Shown here piece by piece: positions 1 through 28,060 of a DNA stretch of 64,000 bases. The DNA comes from Latrodectus hesperus. Lineage: Eukaryota > Arthropoda > Arachnida > Araneae > Theridiidae. Positions within the stretch are counted from its first letter, which is position 1, and the number at the start of each line of letters is the position of its first letter. The notes beneath the pieces were generated by a model. The model was not told where the DNA came from and did not search any database. It saw only the letters and a program-made list of their open reading frames with translations. Both the position numbers and the translations under genes were made by a program. The stretch is from the NCBI GenBank assembly GCA_037975125.1, contig CM075852.1:10189300-10253299 (forward strand). The letters are read 5' to 3'.

Positions 1-1937
1 ATATGAGAATAGTAGGAGAGTTGCCAAAAGTAAATTTGAAATTAGAATAAAGAAATATGGCTAGAAGTAATTTAATTCAAAAAGTTAAAGTAGTTAGAAA
101 CATGTAATAAATTTGAAATTATAATGTGTTAAAGGGGATTTAAGCTTAAGTTATGTATAAAATAAAGTGTATAAATGTAGGTGTTTTCAGGATAAGCTGT
201 TTTTGCATAGCTGGCCATCTCCCTCCTGGTAAAGACGTGGTCCCTATGCCTTCTTTTTGTCATTTGCATCATATATTTTAATATTTTTCCAATTTTATAT
301 TTCTGATTTCAATATTTTTCATTTTTTATCTTATTTATGTAGGCAAATCTTTCTTTACCTGCTTTTGCGCTGGCTAGATTTCCTATAATATTTGTATAGT
401 TCCTATTTTATTACATTGTATTTTCAGTATTGTATTTATTACTTTTTATTTATATATATTTTTGCTTTATATATGTATATATGTGTGTGTATGTATGTAT
501 GCATGGATGGATGTTTGTGTGTGTTAAATAATAAGCTACATACATTTCCTACAAGAATATTATTTTTTGCTAAGTCTTTCGAAGTGAAGAATCTCTAATG
601 TAAAATATCTTCTTTTATCATTTTACTTAGAAACAAAACCGATAATACTTCATTGGGAAATGGAATATACTCAAACATTTCTGAAGAAAAAGTGCATCGC
701 TTATTAAACTGAAGAGAAATATAAATCAATATTTTACATAACAAAACATCTTACGAAAAAGTTACTCAAAACATAGTAATTGGAATTCACTGGGAATGAG
801 GAATTTAACAAGAAGAAAAGAAAACGGAAGCATATTCATTTCTTTTTTCCATCGCAAAAAAAAGGAATCAGCCGTGCTCAGAGTACAAACGAAAATAACA
901 ACAGAAGATGAAAAGAAGTACCATGCATTGTAGAATTTTTTAGCCATCGTCAAATAATTTTTATTGAAATATCTTTTAGTGCATTATGAGATCGGAATTA
1001 CAAATGAGACAGACATTTTCAGCTCAAATTTATATTAGTTTTCAGAATTTTAATGAAATCAAAAATCTATTTATTATTTTTAGATATTTGAAATCTGAAG
1101 ATTATTACATGATATTTGAAATGATGAAATTATTTCATTCATTAAAATTTAAAAATTGTAAAAACATTACTCCATATATTTTGACAGAAATAAATATTTC
1201 GGCAAATTTAAGCCCTTTTGTCAAATTTATATTCCTTTTGGAAAATTTCTGTTCTTTTAACAAATTCATATTCTTTGGAAAGTCGAGAAACGAACGAAGT
1301 GAATATGCTTCTGATTTAAGTCAGTTTTTTTGGTACATTATACTTCAAGAGTACATTTCTAGATTCATATTAAATACTAAAGAAAATTAATTTTAAATTA
1401 ACATATAAATAATTTTTTGAGGAGAATTTTATCAATAAATACATGTATACAGATTTCTCATTAACTGGGTTATTTTGGTGTGTGAACTAAGCCAAATGAG
1501 AAACAGAAGTTTTGAATAGGTTAATAAAATTGTATTAAACTGAATTACATCATAGACAGAAATTAAATAGAAATGTTTTAATATATGTTGAAACATCTTT
1601 CTTATTTAAACCTATTCCATATATCCTAAAGTATTATATTCGTATAGTATTATAACCTTCACATATATATTACATTCTCAAACATCTTTAATTGTTCTGT
1701 ATTTGATAAATATGTTTTTAATTTCTATGGAATAAGCCAGTATAATAATTTCCCGGATTATTAAACAATGTTTTCATAAGTAGTCTATCTTATTTTGACT
1801 TTGCCATTGAGGAAAATGATTAATAAAACAATTTATTTAGGAGGACAAATTGTGTTTTGATATGCTTTCAATAATAGAACTCTTTCCTTATCTATAAATA
1901 CTTTAAATAATTTACTGCAGAATACGAATTAAAAATA
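1..1937. other. AT-rich stretch without a supported gene
   Basis: Mostly low-complexity AT-rich DNA. A 38-nt GC-richer patch at 191-228 is bounded by an acceptor-like TTTTCAG and a donor-like GTAAAG and is open in more than one frame, so it could be a micro-exon on the plus strand; I would not call it without transcript data. A short run of ATGT/ATGG units lies at about 482-515. A diverged tandem pair of about 40 bp lies at about 1212-1292. Nothing else recognisable. Confidence 0.4.
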
Positions 1938-1951
1938 GACAGTTTAAAGTA

Positions 1952-2251
1952 TTTTTTCAAACGGCAGGCACTTGGGTGAGGAACCCTTTGTCACAACGAG
2001 GCCAGAAATTTCTACTCATTTGTCGTTACCCAGCGGACACCTGTGAACCAAGTCACAGAGGCAAGTAGCGTTGCCCGCACCATACTACCACAAACCCATT
2101 TATAGGGTGGGCAACATTCAAACATCATCACAGAAAAAAGGACAGAGAAACACCTAGAAAACAGAGAAAGAAAGTAGCATCCATGCCCGAACCAGTATTC
2201 GAACCCGGCACCCACAGTCAGGAGTGCTAACCAATCAGCCATCAGTCGGCT
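1952..2251 (-). mobile_element. tRNA-derived SINE with imperfect target-site duplication
   Basis: Read on the minus strand, the element begins with a tRNA-like head. An A-box-like TGGCTGATTGGTTAGCAC lies at 2242-2225 and a B-box GGTTCGAATAC at 2205-2195, the two internal RNA polymerase III promoter elements. A non-tRNA body of about 200 bp follows. It is flanked by GACAGTAAAAAGTA (2252-2265) and GACAGTTTAAAGTA (1938-1951), which match at 12 of 14 positions and look like an aged target-site duplication. The piece is GC-richer than its surroundings. It is a retroposon and not a functional tRNA: the tRNA-like part is degenerate and continues into unrelated sequence. The 76-codon open frame inside it is not a gene. 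Confidence 0.75.
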
Positions 2252-2433
2252 GACAGTAAAAAGTAAAAGCTCTAATTTTAAGACGCATTCTATCTAAATA
2301 TAGTTTTCTAGACACTGGGTTTATCATAAATAAATCACAATAACGTAGATCTCTAGAAAATTTCCCGCTATTATCATTTATGTTAGATTGAACATAAGCA
2401 TCAATTATGCTTTATATACATCTATCTATCTAG

Positions 2434-5497
<3,064 letters not shown>

Positions 5498-6051
5498 CAG
5501 TAAACATCATTTTCAAGCAAATAACCTCAATGCAAATATAAGCTTGAAAAATTTTAAAATAATTTCTATTGTTTCCAATTACATATTTTTTAACGTTACG
5601 GTTCAACATCACAGACTTGCATTTTTTATTTAAAAGTGATTCAACATAAAAAAACATACATTTTCCTTCAATTATTACAAAGTTTTCCGCTATTTAAAGC
5701 AAATAAAGAAAAAATATAAATATTTTGTAAAGTTATTCAAAATATTTAGATATAATATGTATAGCATACTAGCTTATAAATCCGATAAATTTTTAGTAAG
5801 ATTTTAATCATGTCAACGTAAATTATAAAATATCTCCTAATTTTCATTTTTGATAAAATCATTTCATTTTAAAGAATAATTATAATAGTGGCATTGAGTT
5901 TTTATTTCTACATGAATGATTGCATATTAAAAGGCTAGAATAGAATTTACCTTTTTCAAAAAAATAAAAATAATTATACTACATGATATTTTGTTATGAA
6001 AATTTATAAACTGTAAGATTTTATTTACAAAATAATTTTTGGAATGAATAG
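5498..6051. other. AT-rich stretch, nothing recognised
   Basis: Low-GC DNA between the 1.6-kb AT array and the candidate exon that follows. No repeat terminus or coding signal seen. Confidence 0.4.
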
Positions 6052-6148
6052 GAACGATATGCTCCTACAATCTCCACGTGGGGCGGCAAACTGAAGAAGA
6101 TAATTTCAGGAATCCACAAGCGAGAATTAATTCATCAATTGAAATATG
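6052..6148 (+). CDS. Candidate internal exon, unknown protein (97 nt)
   Basis: A sharp GC rise (about 43 percent by eye, in flanks near 20-25 percent) is bounded by an acceptor-like AATAG (AG at 6050-6051) and a donor-like GTATGC starting at 6149. The frame beginning GAA CGA TAT is fully open for 32 codons plus one base and reads ERYAPTISTWGGKLKKII, then SGIHKRELIHQLKY; one other frame is also open. The peptide is basic with a normal amino-acid mix, unlike chance ORFs here, which are rich in Ile, Tyr, Lys and Asn. I cannot name the protein. If real, it is one exon of a plus-strand gene with large introns. It could equally be a conserved non-coding element or an old repeat fragment. Confidence 0.3.
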
Positions 6149-6857
6149 GTATGCATGAGCATAATTGTAATATAAATTTGATAATATAAGGATAATTTTA
6201 CTTAATATAACTTAAATATGAAATAAATTACTAAATTGTTACTGTAAGTTAATTTTGCTATTAAATATTAAAAATTCACTTGAAAACAGGAATTATTTTA
6301 TCTTTTTAAACGAAATCTTTTCATTATTTACACAAAAAATATTTAATATATTTTAGAAATTTAAAGTTTGCATGCATTTGTATTATTTTGTTCATTCTAA
6401 AACAAAGTAATATAAAATTGGTTTAATTATTTAAATTGGAGTATTTTAGTTTATTTTGTTACTTATTAATTCAATAAACCTTGTTACGCGGATAATATTC
6501 AATAATATATATTTTCCTTTGCAACGTTTTAATTTTTCATAAAGTATTAAAATTCATAGTTTTAAAATTTTTTCTTTTGCATTTTTAAAATATTATAAAA
6601 TTCTTTTGAATAAATTTTAGATAGGAATTTTAGAAGGTTATGACGGTAATTACAAAAGTATGTGTCCTTAAATAAGCAAAATTATTAAAATAAGGTAATA
6701 ATAATGATGTATATTAATAAATGTGTAACTTTGACATTTTAGCTTTTTATTATAATTAGCCATGTTTAATTAGCTTTGTGAAACCATTTCCCAAATAGTT
6801 TTAGTACATTAATATTACATGCTAGGAATTATAGCTGATGCATTACTTATTTGTTGT

Positions 6858-6870
6858 ATCTAAAACTATT
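6858..6870. repeat. Target-site duplication, left copy
   Basis: ATCTAAAACTATT. An identical 13-bp copy is at 7252-7264, immediately after the 3' tail of the LINE fragment between them. Confidence 0.85.
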
Positions 6871-7215
6871 ACTTTTCTGGAGTTATACTCCCGGGAAAAA
6901 TCAAAAATCTTGGAGGAGTGGAAAACACCCCCCACCCATAATTGGTACAAGGGATCAAAACCGGGTTTGTTCCTTGACGTCCCGTGTGACAGACGTACCC
7001 GGACTGTTCTCTCAAGACTTGCTAGCGGTCATATTAAGTGCCTCACTTTCAACGAGGGCAGGAAAACTTTCGTCACCTGCACCAAGTGCCAAAATCATCA
7101 GGCTTCTCCTGAGCATCTTTTAGATTGCATGGGTCTCTCTAGGGAGGATCTATTTAGCAATCCTCTTTTAGTCTTCGACTTCCTTACAGTCAAGGAACTC
7201 GTGGATCTAGTCTGA
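6871..7215 (+). pseudogene. LINE ORF2 C-terminal fragment, post-RNase H CCHC tail
   Basis: The open frame ends at a TAG/TGA region just after 7210 and ends in the residues VDLV. From about residue 26 of the local open frame the sequence resembles the extreme C-terminus of RNase H-bearing LINE polyproteins: HNWYKGSKPG, then RTRTVLSRLASGHIK. A zinc-binding-like set follows in TCTKCQNHQASPEHLLDC (Cys-x2-Cys-x8-His-x3-Cys), then LLVFDFLTVKELVDLV. The reverse transcriptase, endonuclease and RNase H catalytic residues are all absent, lost to 5' truncation, so no active enzyme can be made. An in-frame ATG at 6838 lies in flanking DNA and is fortuitous. The family assignment is from recognition by eye. 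Confidence 0.8.
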
Positions 7216-7251
7216 CTCCGTCAGACATGGAGGATAAGCAACAAAAACAAC
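6871..7251 (+). mobile_element. 5'-truncated LINE (non-LTR retrotransposon) insertion
   Basis: A 381-bp insertion is delimited exactly by a perfect 13-bp target-site duplication. It contains the last part of ORF2, a short 3' UTR, and a 3' tail reading GGATAAGCAACAAAAACAACA. Heavy 5' truncation with a microsatellite-like tail is the normal result of target-primed reverse transcription. Relatives of the same family lie at 22745-22993 and 43182-43338, and a SINE near 56.2 kb carries the same 3' tail. The low damage and perfect duplication suggest a fairly young insertion. Confidence 0.9.
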
Positions 7252-7264
7252 ATCTAAAACTATT

Positions 7265-7581
7265 GTACAGTTTCCATAAATTTTAAAAGTAAATGTTGAG
7301 GTGTGCTATCTGGTATAAGGATTGAAAAGTATCTTACACATTTTTTAATTTTATTCAATTAAATATTCATTATCCATTAATCTTTACATTTCACAATGAT
7401 GAATTATTGTAAAGTATAACAAATTAAAAGTCAATAATTTTATTGAGTTATAATATCACTTATAAAATTTATAAAAATATATTTTACTGTGTGGATCATA
7501 AACTTATGAACAAAATATAACATTAAATCATATAATACTAGTATCTAATACTTTGAGGCTTTGCTTGCTATAATTTATCTT

Positions 7582-7583
<2 letters not shown>
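7265..7583. other. AT-rich stretch, nothing recognised
   Basis: Low-GC DNA between the LINE target-site duplication and a short AT run. No feature seen. Confidence 0.4.

Positions 7584-7615
<32 letters not shown>
7584..7615. repeat. (TA)n microsatellite, 32 bp
   Basis: A short pure TA run, followed by TACCTAT/TATACCTATTCG repeats at 7610-7640. Confidence 0.9.
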
Positions 7616-7618
<3 letters not shown>

Positions 7619-7639
7619 ATTACCTATTCGTATACCTAT

Positions 7640-7990
7640 TCGTTAATTAAATAATTAATTCACATCATAAGGAATAGTTATAATAATGAAAGAAAAAACT
7701 GTTTTATGCAAACAACATTAAATTGCAGCAGTGATAACTCTCTTTCAGTGTGTTGTGTTGAGTTAGAATAAATATGTGGTAGATTATATACCTGTGCATT
7801 CATAATAGTATATGTGTTATTTAAATATATAATTCACAGAATAATGAATACTTATATAAAAATGAACATATGTTGAAAAAAAAACGGTTCTATGCAAACA
7901 ACAACACTAAATTGCAGTGATAACTGTTTTCCAATGTGTTGTTTAGATTTAAGATGAAAATAAGTGATGGATTTTCAAAAATAATTTTGT
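7640..7990. repeat. Diverged tandem duplication, unit about 180 bp
   Basis: Two head-to-tail copies, about 7640-7815 and 7816-7990. Matching blocks in order are: TTCACA..ATAA.GAATA near 7660 and 7834; then TATGCAAACAACA with AAATTGCAG near 7707 and 7893; then GTGATAACT; then TGTGTTGT near 7749 and 7936. Substitutions and small indels separate the copies, so the duplication is old. Function unknown. Confidence 0.6.
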
Positions 7991-14062
<6,072 letters not shown>

Positions 14063-14064
14063 TA

Positions 14065-14957
14065 TTAGGTTGGTGCGTATGAAATGTCGGATTCTTAAGT
14101 GATTGTATAAAACTGCATATCTTTCTTCAAAAGCTGTTTATTCAATCAAAGTATGCTCCATTCGCTTCAATACACTTCTCCCAACGAGATTTTAAAGCGT
14201 AGATGCCTGTCTTAAAAGAATTTTGGTCTTTAGAATTAATAAACTCTGATATCGAGTTTTTTAGACTGTCTTCATTTTCATAGTGTTTGCCCCTTAAAAA
14301 CAGCTCTAAATGCTTGAAAAAATGAAAATCGGTCGGCGAGAGATCCGGTGAATAGGGTGGATGCTGCAATGATGAGCATACGTTTAACCGATCCAGCTTA
14401 TTTCGCTCTGTCAGTGCGTGCGGTACCCACTTGTCCATCTTCTTAACCTTGCCAATCTCAGAAAGGTGTCTCAATATCATTGTAGGGTCAACTTTCATCC
14501 TGATAGCAAGTTCCCTCGTGGATACGGCTGGATCCGCTTCCACTAGAGCCTTCAGGTCATCATTCTTCACAGACGTTTTGGGTCTTCCGCGCGGCTCATT
14601 TTGCAGTGAAAAATCGCCAGTCCGAAATTTTTCGAACCAACGCTGCACTTTCCGATCGTTAACCGTATTCTCCCCAAACGCTTGGTTTATGTTGCGTGCA
14701 GCTTTTGCAGCACTATTATCAAGTTTGTACTCATATAAGAAAATGACGCGAATGTCGGCAGAATTCATATCGGCAATAAACTCAAAAGAAATAAAAAAGG
14801 GAAGACCTTCGAGAAAACCTACTTTGCTGAAATGAGTCTCTGGCAATGGACAATACGAGTATGAATGAGGTTATGCCAAATACAAAAGTATAACGAAAAC
14901 AGGGAGGAAAACTTCCGCATGTAAAGAGAATCCGACATTTCATACGCACCAACCTAA
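14065..14957 (-). mobile_element. Internally deleted mariner transposon, 893 bp (copy A)
   Basis: The element has 31-bp terminal inverted repeats (14065-14095 and 14927-14957) beginning TTAGGTTGGTGCGTATG. It is flanked on both sides by TA (14063-14064 and 14958-14959), the duplicated target of the Tc1/mariner superfamily. Autonomous mariners are about 1.3 kb; this one lacks the central coding part. A second copy at 58070-58962 has exactly the same length and the same junction, with only about a dozen nucleotide differences by my reading. The deleted form was therefore itself transposed as a non-autonomous element. An AATAAA lies just after the ORF stop on the minus strand. Confidence 0.95.
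14142..14846 (-). pseudogene. Deleted mariner transposase ORF, in-frame fusion (copy A)
   Basis: An uninterrupted 234-codon frame. The family start is probably the internal Met at 14768 (MNSADIRVIFLYEY), giving about 208 residues against roughly 340-350 for intact mariner transposases. Residues 1-150 hold the N-terminal DNA-binding region: the first helix-turn-helix (SAAKAARNINQAFG), the RWFEKFRTGDFSL segment, the GRP-type linker (EPRGRPKTS), and the second helix-turn-helix (STRELAIRM to LRHLSEIGKVKK). The frame then jumps from VCSSL directly to HPPYSPDLSPTDFHFFKHLE, which carries the third catalytic Asp and is followed by the normal C-terminus ending YFD. The first two catalytic Asp residues (usual contexts DEKW and DNARPH) are missing, so it cannot cut DNA. 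It could still bind the terminal repeats if expressed; that is inference. Confidence 0.9.
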
Positions 14958-14959
14958 TA

Positions 14960-16337
14960 ATATGAATTACAGTTTAATTTTTATTTTTATGGTAATAGAC
15001 GTATCATATTAGATATAACCATCTGATGTTGTTTTGTTTTATTCATTGGGCATTCAATGATTATTTATTGTACAGAAGAGCTCTTTAGACGGAGATCTAC
15101 AATTGAAAATTGATGTTCGGCCACTACAATTAACCAAATTAAGACGACATTCAAAATCCAAAGTTGTTGAATCGGAGAGTATAGCTCTAAGCATTCGATT
15201 ACCAATTTGGATTTTGCGATCAGTAGTAAAACATTTTAAATACACTTCGTAAATTGCGAGGACATTTATTTATGTAATGGACAATATTTATATGTGTTGT
15301 AAGTGATAAAATCTGCGAAAACTCTCAAGCATCCACATTGAAAGAAATGCATACAGAAGGCAGAAAAGCAACACCCCTCTTCCATTGTTCAAATGCGGCT
15401 GGGTTTGAACTCGAGAATATTTCCACTATAAGGAACTCTTTAAAATTTGACCACGTCACAGCTAAACTTTCTATAGTACTAAAATTTTTACTGAAATAAA
15501 CTCTAAGAATATTGAAATTTATATTTTGGGGTACATCATTAAAATAACAAAATTGTTTTTCTTTTCGCGTTTCTTTTTTCTTCAAAGTTTATCATAAAAT
15601 TAAAAACCACAAGTATTCTACAGCTTTTAGGGTGTTTGTTATTGATCAAGAATAATTCAGAGAAAGCCCCATCTTAAAATGAAAAAAGTTTTGTGTTATC
15701 TCAACTGAATAAGTTGAAGGATTTGCAACAATCGAAATAAAAAATTTATGGTGTTCCAAACCTTCTTTGAAATAAAGCTGTCAAATTGTTCTGAAGTAAA
15801 AAGTGAATAAAATGGTGAAATACGTGATCCTATCAAACTTTTTCTACATTGGCACTTCAAAACTCTACGAAGGAAACGAAAGTTTTTATATTGTTCAAAA
15901 AACTGTATGATGTCTGTACGTAAACTGTATGTATTTAGAAATTACCTAAATGGGGCAAAATTGCAAGGATATATTCTAAAGCAAATTCTTTCATTAAGAA
16001 GCATTCATCAAACTTTATTCTTTCAACTCCAAAATCAACATTTTTGTATGAAGCTAGTTCGTTTTTATTAAATTCTCAGAAAAGAGCAAGTGAAATGACA
16101 TTTTTTCATATTTTGAAATAAATAGTTCATCTTATTTATTAAAATAATAGTATGAAAATATTAATTAAAACTGATATAATTATACTGTAATCTATGAAAT
16201 TTATTACAAAAATATTATAAAATATTTGCAAATATAAAATCATACAAAATTAAACGGCTTTAATTATAACTTTATAACATTCATACAAAAAGGCATAATA
16301 TTTCTCCTACCTCTACATCTGGTTTGTAATACAAATC

Positions 16338-16340
<3 letters not shown>
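14960..16340. other. Mostly AT-rich, with slightly GC-richer unassigned DNA at 15050-15600
   Basis: Between 15050 and 15600 two minus-strand frames (63 and 86 codons) and an overlapping plus frame are open in DNA of slightly higher GC. The peptides are not recognisable and no frame dominates. It may be old repeat or conserved non-coding DNA. The rest shows nothing. Confidence 0.3.

Positions 16341-16394
<54 letters not shown>
16341..16394. repeat. (AT)n microsatellite, about 54 bp
   Basis: A pure AT run just outside the left arm of the foldback that begins at 16401. Confidence 0.95.
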
Positions 16395-16399
<5 letters not shown>

Positions 16400-16400
16400 C

Positions 16401-22685
<6,285 letters not shown>

Positions 22686-22744
22686 ATTAGTTTATTTATT
22701 AAGGTAAGCCTTTTGATTATACTTAATTAACTGATATATATTCT

Positions 22745-22993
22745 CCATGGTTTAGGTAGGACCAGACTTATAGCAAATCTTATCAGTGGACACTTAAAAT
22801 CCATGTTCTATTCTTACGGAAAAATGATTTTGCTACCGTGTTTGAAGTGTGCTGACTCTCAAGTCAAACATATTCTGGATTGTTTGGGACTTACAAGATT
22901 TGATTTTTCCACAAGTACAATTTTAGTGTTTGAGAGACAAATTTCATATACCTGATTTAGGGATTTAAATGACGGAGAAACACAACAACAACA
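22745..22993 (+). mobile_element. Decayed LINE ORF2 tail, same superfamily as the 6.9-kb copy
   Basis: Translation from about 22757 reads RTRLIANLISGHLKSM, then LPCLKCADSQVKHILDC (Cys-x2-Cys-x6-His-x3-Cys), then LGLTRFDF and ILVFE. This aligns in order with the C-terminal region of the LINE at 6871-7251 (RTRTVLSRLASGHIK, CTKC..HLLDC, MGLSRED, LLVFDF). The 3' end reads GGAGAAACACAACAACAACAA, a CAA tail. A possible 9-bp target duplication ATATATTCT flanks it (22736-22744 and 22994-23002), but that is weak in AT-rich DNA. It differs enough from the 6.9-kb copy to be an older insertion or a sister family. No functional protein. Confidence 0.7.
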
Positions 22994-23002
22994 ATATATT
23001 CT

Positions 23003-25224
23003 TAGTGACTTGATTCTGAATGATAATTTATCATTTTTGTGGGAAGCTTATGTTAAAATGTTACATTTTTTCCACTTGCATAACAATCTTCTTCGTATAT
23101 AAAAAATATCTTTGTAAACCAGCGAAAATCTATAACAAGTCCACTTAAAAATTTTCTTTTTCTTTGTGACTCCTTTGGTGGATAGGGTTCATGATTTCAT
23201 CAGTTTGTTGCTTTTCATTTTAGCCAAGGATGTGGGGTTTAGAATACCTTTTAATATCTTCTTTGATTTAGACCTCTTGCTTATCATTAATTGCAAAATT
23301 CTAAGTCAAGCACTTTCTCAATTATGTAATTTATTGGTAAAATACCATATTTACATATTTACAAGCTATATATTAGGCATATTACCATGTATGTGTGTTT
23401 ATATTATAGAAGTCGAAAAACTATAGGTATAATCGTTTATCAGTAGAAAACTCTTAGTGACATTGGCGTTACTTATAAGTTGCTCAAAAATAAGATATTA
23501 TGTTATTTTATTTGAAAAATGTGTATAATGACAAATACAAAATATAAAACTCTTATCAATCATCCAGAAAAATGTTTCAATGTAAAGTACAAATAATGAT
23601 TTAATATCAAATAATGATTTAATTATTAATTTGAAATAATTTTTTATCAACTCTCCTTCCATGACATAAACAGTTCTCCTTACATAAAATATATCTTTTT
23701 AATCGTTCCATTAAGATGCAATTTTAAAAATAAAAACTGTTTTTATAATGTTTATTTTCACATACACAAATATGTTTACATAATAATTGGGACTTCAGTT
23801 TTATATTGTATAATAAATATAGTTAACACTTACGATAATTTTGCGATGATTAAAAAAATATCTTAAGAAAAAACAACTACTTACGACACATAGTAAGCAA
23901 TGGATAAATGTTAAAGGAAACTTTCTTATCGTAATTATTTATAATGGAATCAAGGTGAGAGATAAAATATTTTATTTCAAATATGCATTATATTTAAGAA
24001 ACGTCTTATAACATTAACTCATAGCATTAACTCCGCAGTGATGAGGCAAGACGAACAGGTTAACACTGAAAGTTTTAAATCATTTATTTTTATAGTTCTT
24101 CCAATTTAATAAATTTAAGATATTTGAAAGTGAATACATTTTTGATAAAAATAAAAATATTTTAGAAAAATTTTTAAAAAAGAAATAAGTTAAATTATTA
24201 TTATACTTAAAATGAGATAAAATCGACTTTCATCAGCACAAAGGGCAAATATAAATGAATATAAACTACTCAATATAAATTTCAAAATAACTTTAAAACA
24301 AATGTCCTTGCTAGATACTAGAATTAAAACTAGATTCAAATCAAATTCAAAACTATCCTTTTTAAAAAGACATATTTTTATTTGGAGAAATACATTTATA
24401 AATATTGCTTTAGCAATATTTACATACTTTGTTTCATACCGTTTTAAATATTGTTTTGTATTTTATCAAAAATAAATATGACCACTTACAACTAAGAAAT
24501 CTTTAAAAAATACTTTTTCAGCAATTAAATTTTTTTATGGTTTTTACAGTTATCAAATGCGAATATTTCAATTTTATTTAGTTACAACTGAAAAATCTTT
24601 GCAAATATCATATACTGAAGAAAACAGAGGGATTTATACGCGCAAATATAAATGTGACATATACAAAAATATACCCTAGGCTTAGGGTAAATTTGATATT
24701 TATTATTATAAAAAATGTAAATTTCTCTTATTTAGACGTACACAAATATAAGATATCAGCATAATTTATTCATTTATTATTACAAAAAATTGAATTTCGC
24801 AATATTTTAAAATTTTTCTTAGGCTTATAATTTAACTTAAAAATTTAATTTATATTTCAAAACTTTTTACTCCAAAATAAATTTACTATCAAAAATTTTA
24901 TATTTTTTTAAATATGAAACTTAATTCACAAACATAAATTTGACACCAAAAAAGAACAAAATAAAAAAAGTATGTCTTTTATCTCCTTACGTAATTCAAT
25001 ACAACAAATTGTACATAAGAGAAATATTTTGTATTTAGTCTATGACATAATTTTAAATTGTTACAATTTGGCATTAATATTGATATAATATATATATCAT
25101 ATAAAAATATAAAAATATATTATTTTTCCAAGCAAACAATTTAGTCAGCTTCAAATAAATACTAGATTTACAGAAGTTATTTTTTAAATCTCCCTTGATT
25201 AATGTTATTGTATCAGTTGATGTT
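23003..25224. other. AT-rich stretch, nothing recognised
   Basis: An 86-codon plus-strand frame at 23166-23426 is hydrophobic (LLLFILA, LLLIINC) and not recognisable; its composition suits chance or an old repeat. No transposon ends or exon-like islands seen. Confidence 0.35.
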
Positions 25225-26663
<1,439 letters not shown>

Positions 26664-26869
26664 TCGCTATTGCTGTAAATTTAGATCGAAAACTGGTGAA
26701 TTATGTCTTGGAAAATTTATCATAATTTTGGTGTCTTAAAAATGGAATACTGGTATTTATAGTAGTTTAATAAATTGTATGAATAAATAAATAGGAAGAA
26801 TACTTAAAGCAGAAAGTACAGTAACATTATGTGATTGCAACATAATTTGAAATTGCTTAAAAACTTCAC

Positions 26870-27068
26870 CTGCAACCAGTGATTCGGTCGGTGAGCCTCT
26901 CCTCTTCTCTTTCTCCGCGGGTGAAGCCTCTATATCGGGGGGCCCCTCTTTACTCGCCGGACCCTCTTTCTCACACTCCCCACTTTTCTTACAGTTTTCT
27001 TTACTTTCTTCAGACTTTTCTTCCCCTTTACTCGCTCCCTCCTTTACCTCCTTGTCGCCCCCTTCCAT
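26870..27068 (-). CDS. Candidate first coding exon, acidic/lysine-rich N-terminus of an unknown protein
   Basis: On the minus strand an ATG in strong context (CCCCATGG, A at 27068) opens a frame of 66 codons plus one base. It ends at a consensus splice donor, CAG|GTGAAG, with the intron beginning at 26869. The peptide starts MEGGDKEVKEGASKGEEKSE and ends near RRGSPTESLVAG. It is rich in Glu, Lys, Ser and Gly and is probably disordered, as is common for N-termini of nuclear or scaffold proteins. The exon lies in a CpG-rich, GC-rich island unlike the rest of the window. Reading past the donor gives Phe/Ile/Leu-rich intron-like residues, which supports the splice. An upstream in-frame Met (27083) is in weaker context. 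No domain is visible, so I give no name. Downstream exons would be at lower coordinates, beyond a long intron, or outside the window. Confidence 0.5.
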
Positions 27069-27440
27069 GGGGAAGAACTGCACTCAAACTTCGCGCGCCT
27101 CACGTGAAAGCAGGATAAACCGGAATCGCAGCAAAAGGGAAAAGCCTATTCCGGTTCAGAGGACCCTTATGTGTGACAGCAGCCAAAAGGAGTCGCACAC
27201 GGAACGCTCTCTCGTCCCTCGCAGCCTCATCCACAGAGGATGCGGGAGAGCAAAGGAGGATCAATCGATGGGGAGCAAGCGCCGACTGGTGGTTCCCTTC
27301 TACCCGATTATGCTCCTCCCCCTCCTCCACGTCTTCGCATCCCCGCATTTTTCAAACTTGCCTTCATTCATTTATTGGCAGTTTTTTTTCTTGTGTTGCT
27401 AGTTTTATGCGGTTTCTGGATGAGTCTCTCTCTCTCTCAC
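27069..27440 (-). promoter_or_regulatory. Putative 5' UTR and promoter of the candidate minus-strand gene
   Basis: A CpG-rich tract (27069-27350) continues upstream of the candidate exon and is the longest GC-rich block here apart from the 47-kb island. On the minus strand a (GA)n run lies at 27438-27423, a GAGA-type motif common in arthropod promoters. A weak TATA-like CATAAAAC lies at 27409-27402. Overlapping frames on both strands (for example 27052-27402 plus, 27100-27348 minus) are open because of the composition and do not look coding. The transcription start is not determined. Confidence 0.35.
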
Positions 27441-27739
27441 ATACAACTGAGGTACATGTTTTTTCCCTCTTTTTTTTATCTTCCATTGCTGATTTAAAAG
27501 AAATTTCCCCGTAAAGGTAGAGTGAAAAATAAATTAGTAAAATATTATTTATTGACTCAATATCATCGGTTGAATATTAAGCACGTTAGCAGTTTCAAAT
27601 ATAGGAAGCAAAAGATGTGTGAGATAGTTTCATAAACATTGAGATTTAGTCTGGTAACTACGCGGTATGATATGTAACATTATGGGCTCGTATTTGAATA
27701 CTAAGTTTGCTCAAGACTTGGATCAAACATAGGAATCAA

Positions 27740-28052
<313 letters not shown>

Positions 28053-28060
28053 TCTACTAG

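Noticed and set aside
986..1390. 134-codon plus-strand frame
   Set aside because: Rich in Phe, Ile, Asn, Lys and Ser as expected from AT-rich DNA, overlaps a small tandem duplication, and has no recognisable motif; a chance frame is more likely.
2012..2242. 76-codon minus-strand frame
   Set aside because: It lies inside the SINE at 1952-2251 and has no protein features beyond the fortuitous translation of the tRNA-like head.
14431..14835. 134-codon plus-strand frame opposite the mariner ORF (and its twin at 58192-58596, minus)
   Set aside because: Antisense shadow of the mariner transposase frame; it is repeated only because the element is repeated.
26879..27514. Several overlapping plus- and minus-strand frames in the CpG island
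   Set aside because: GC-rich DNA has few stops in any frame; only the minus frame ending at CAG|GTGAAG has a good start context and splice donor.
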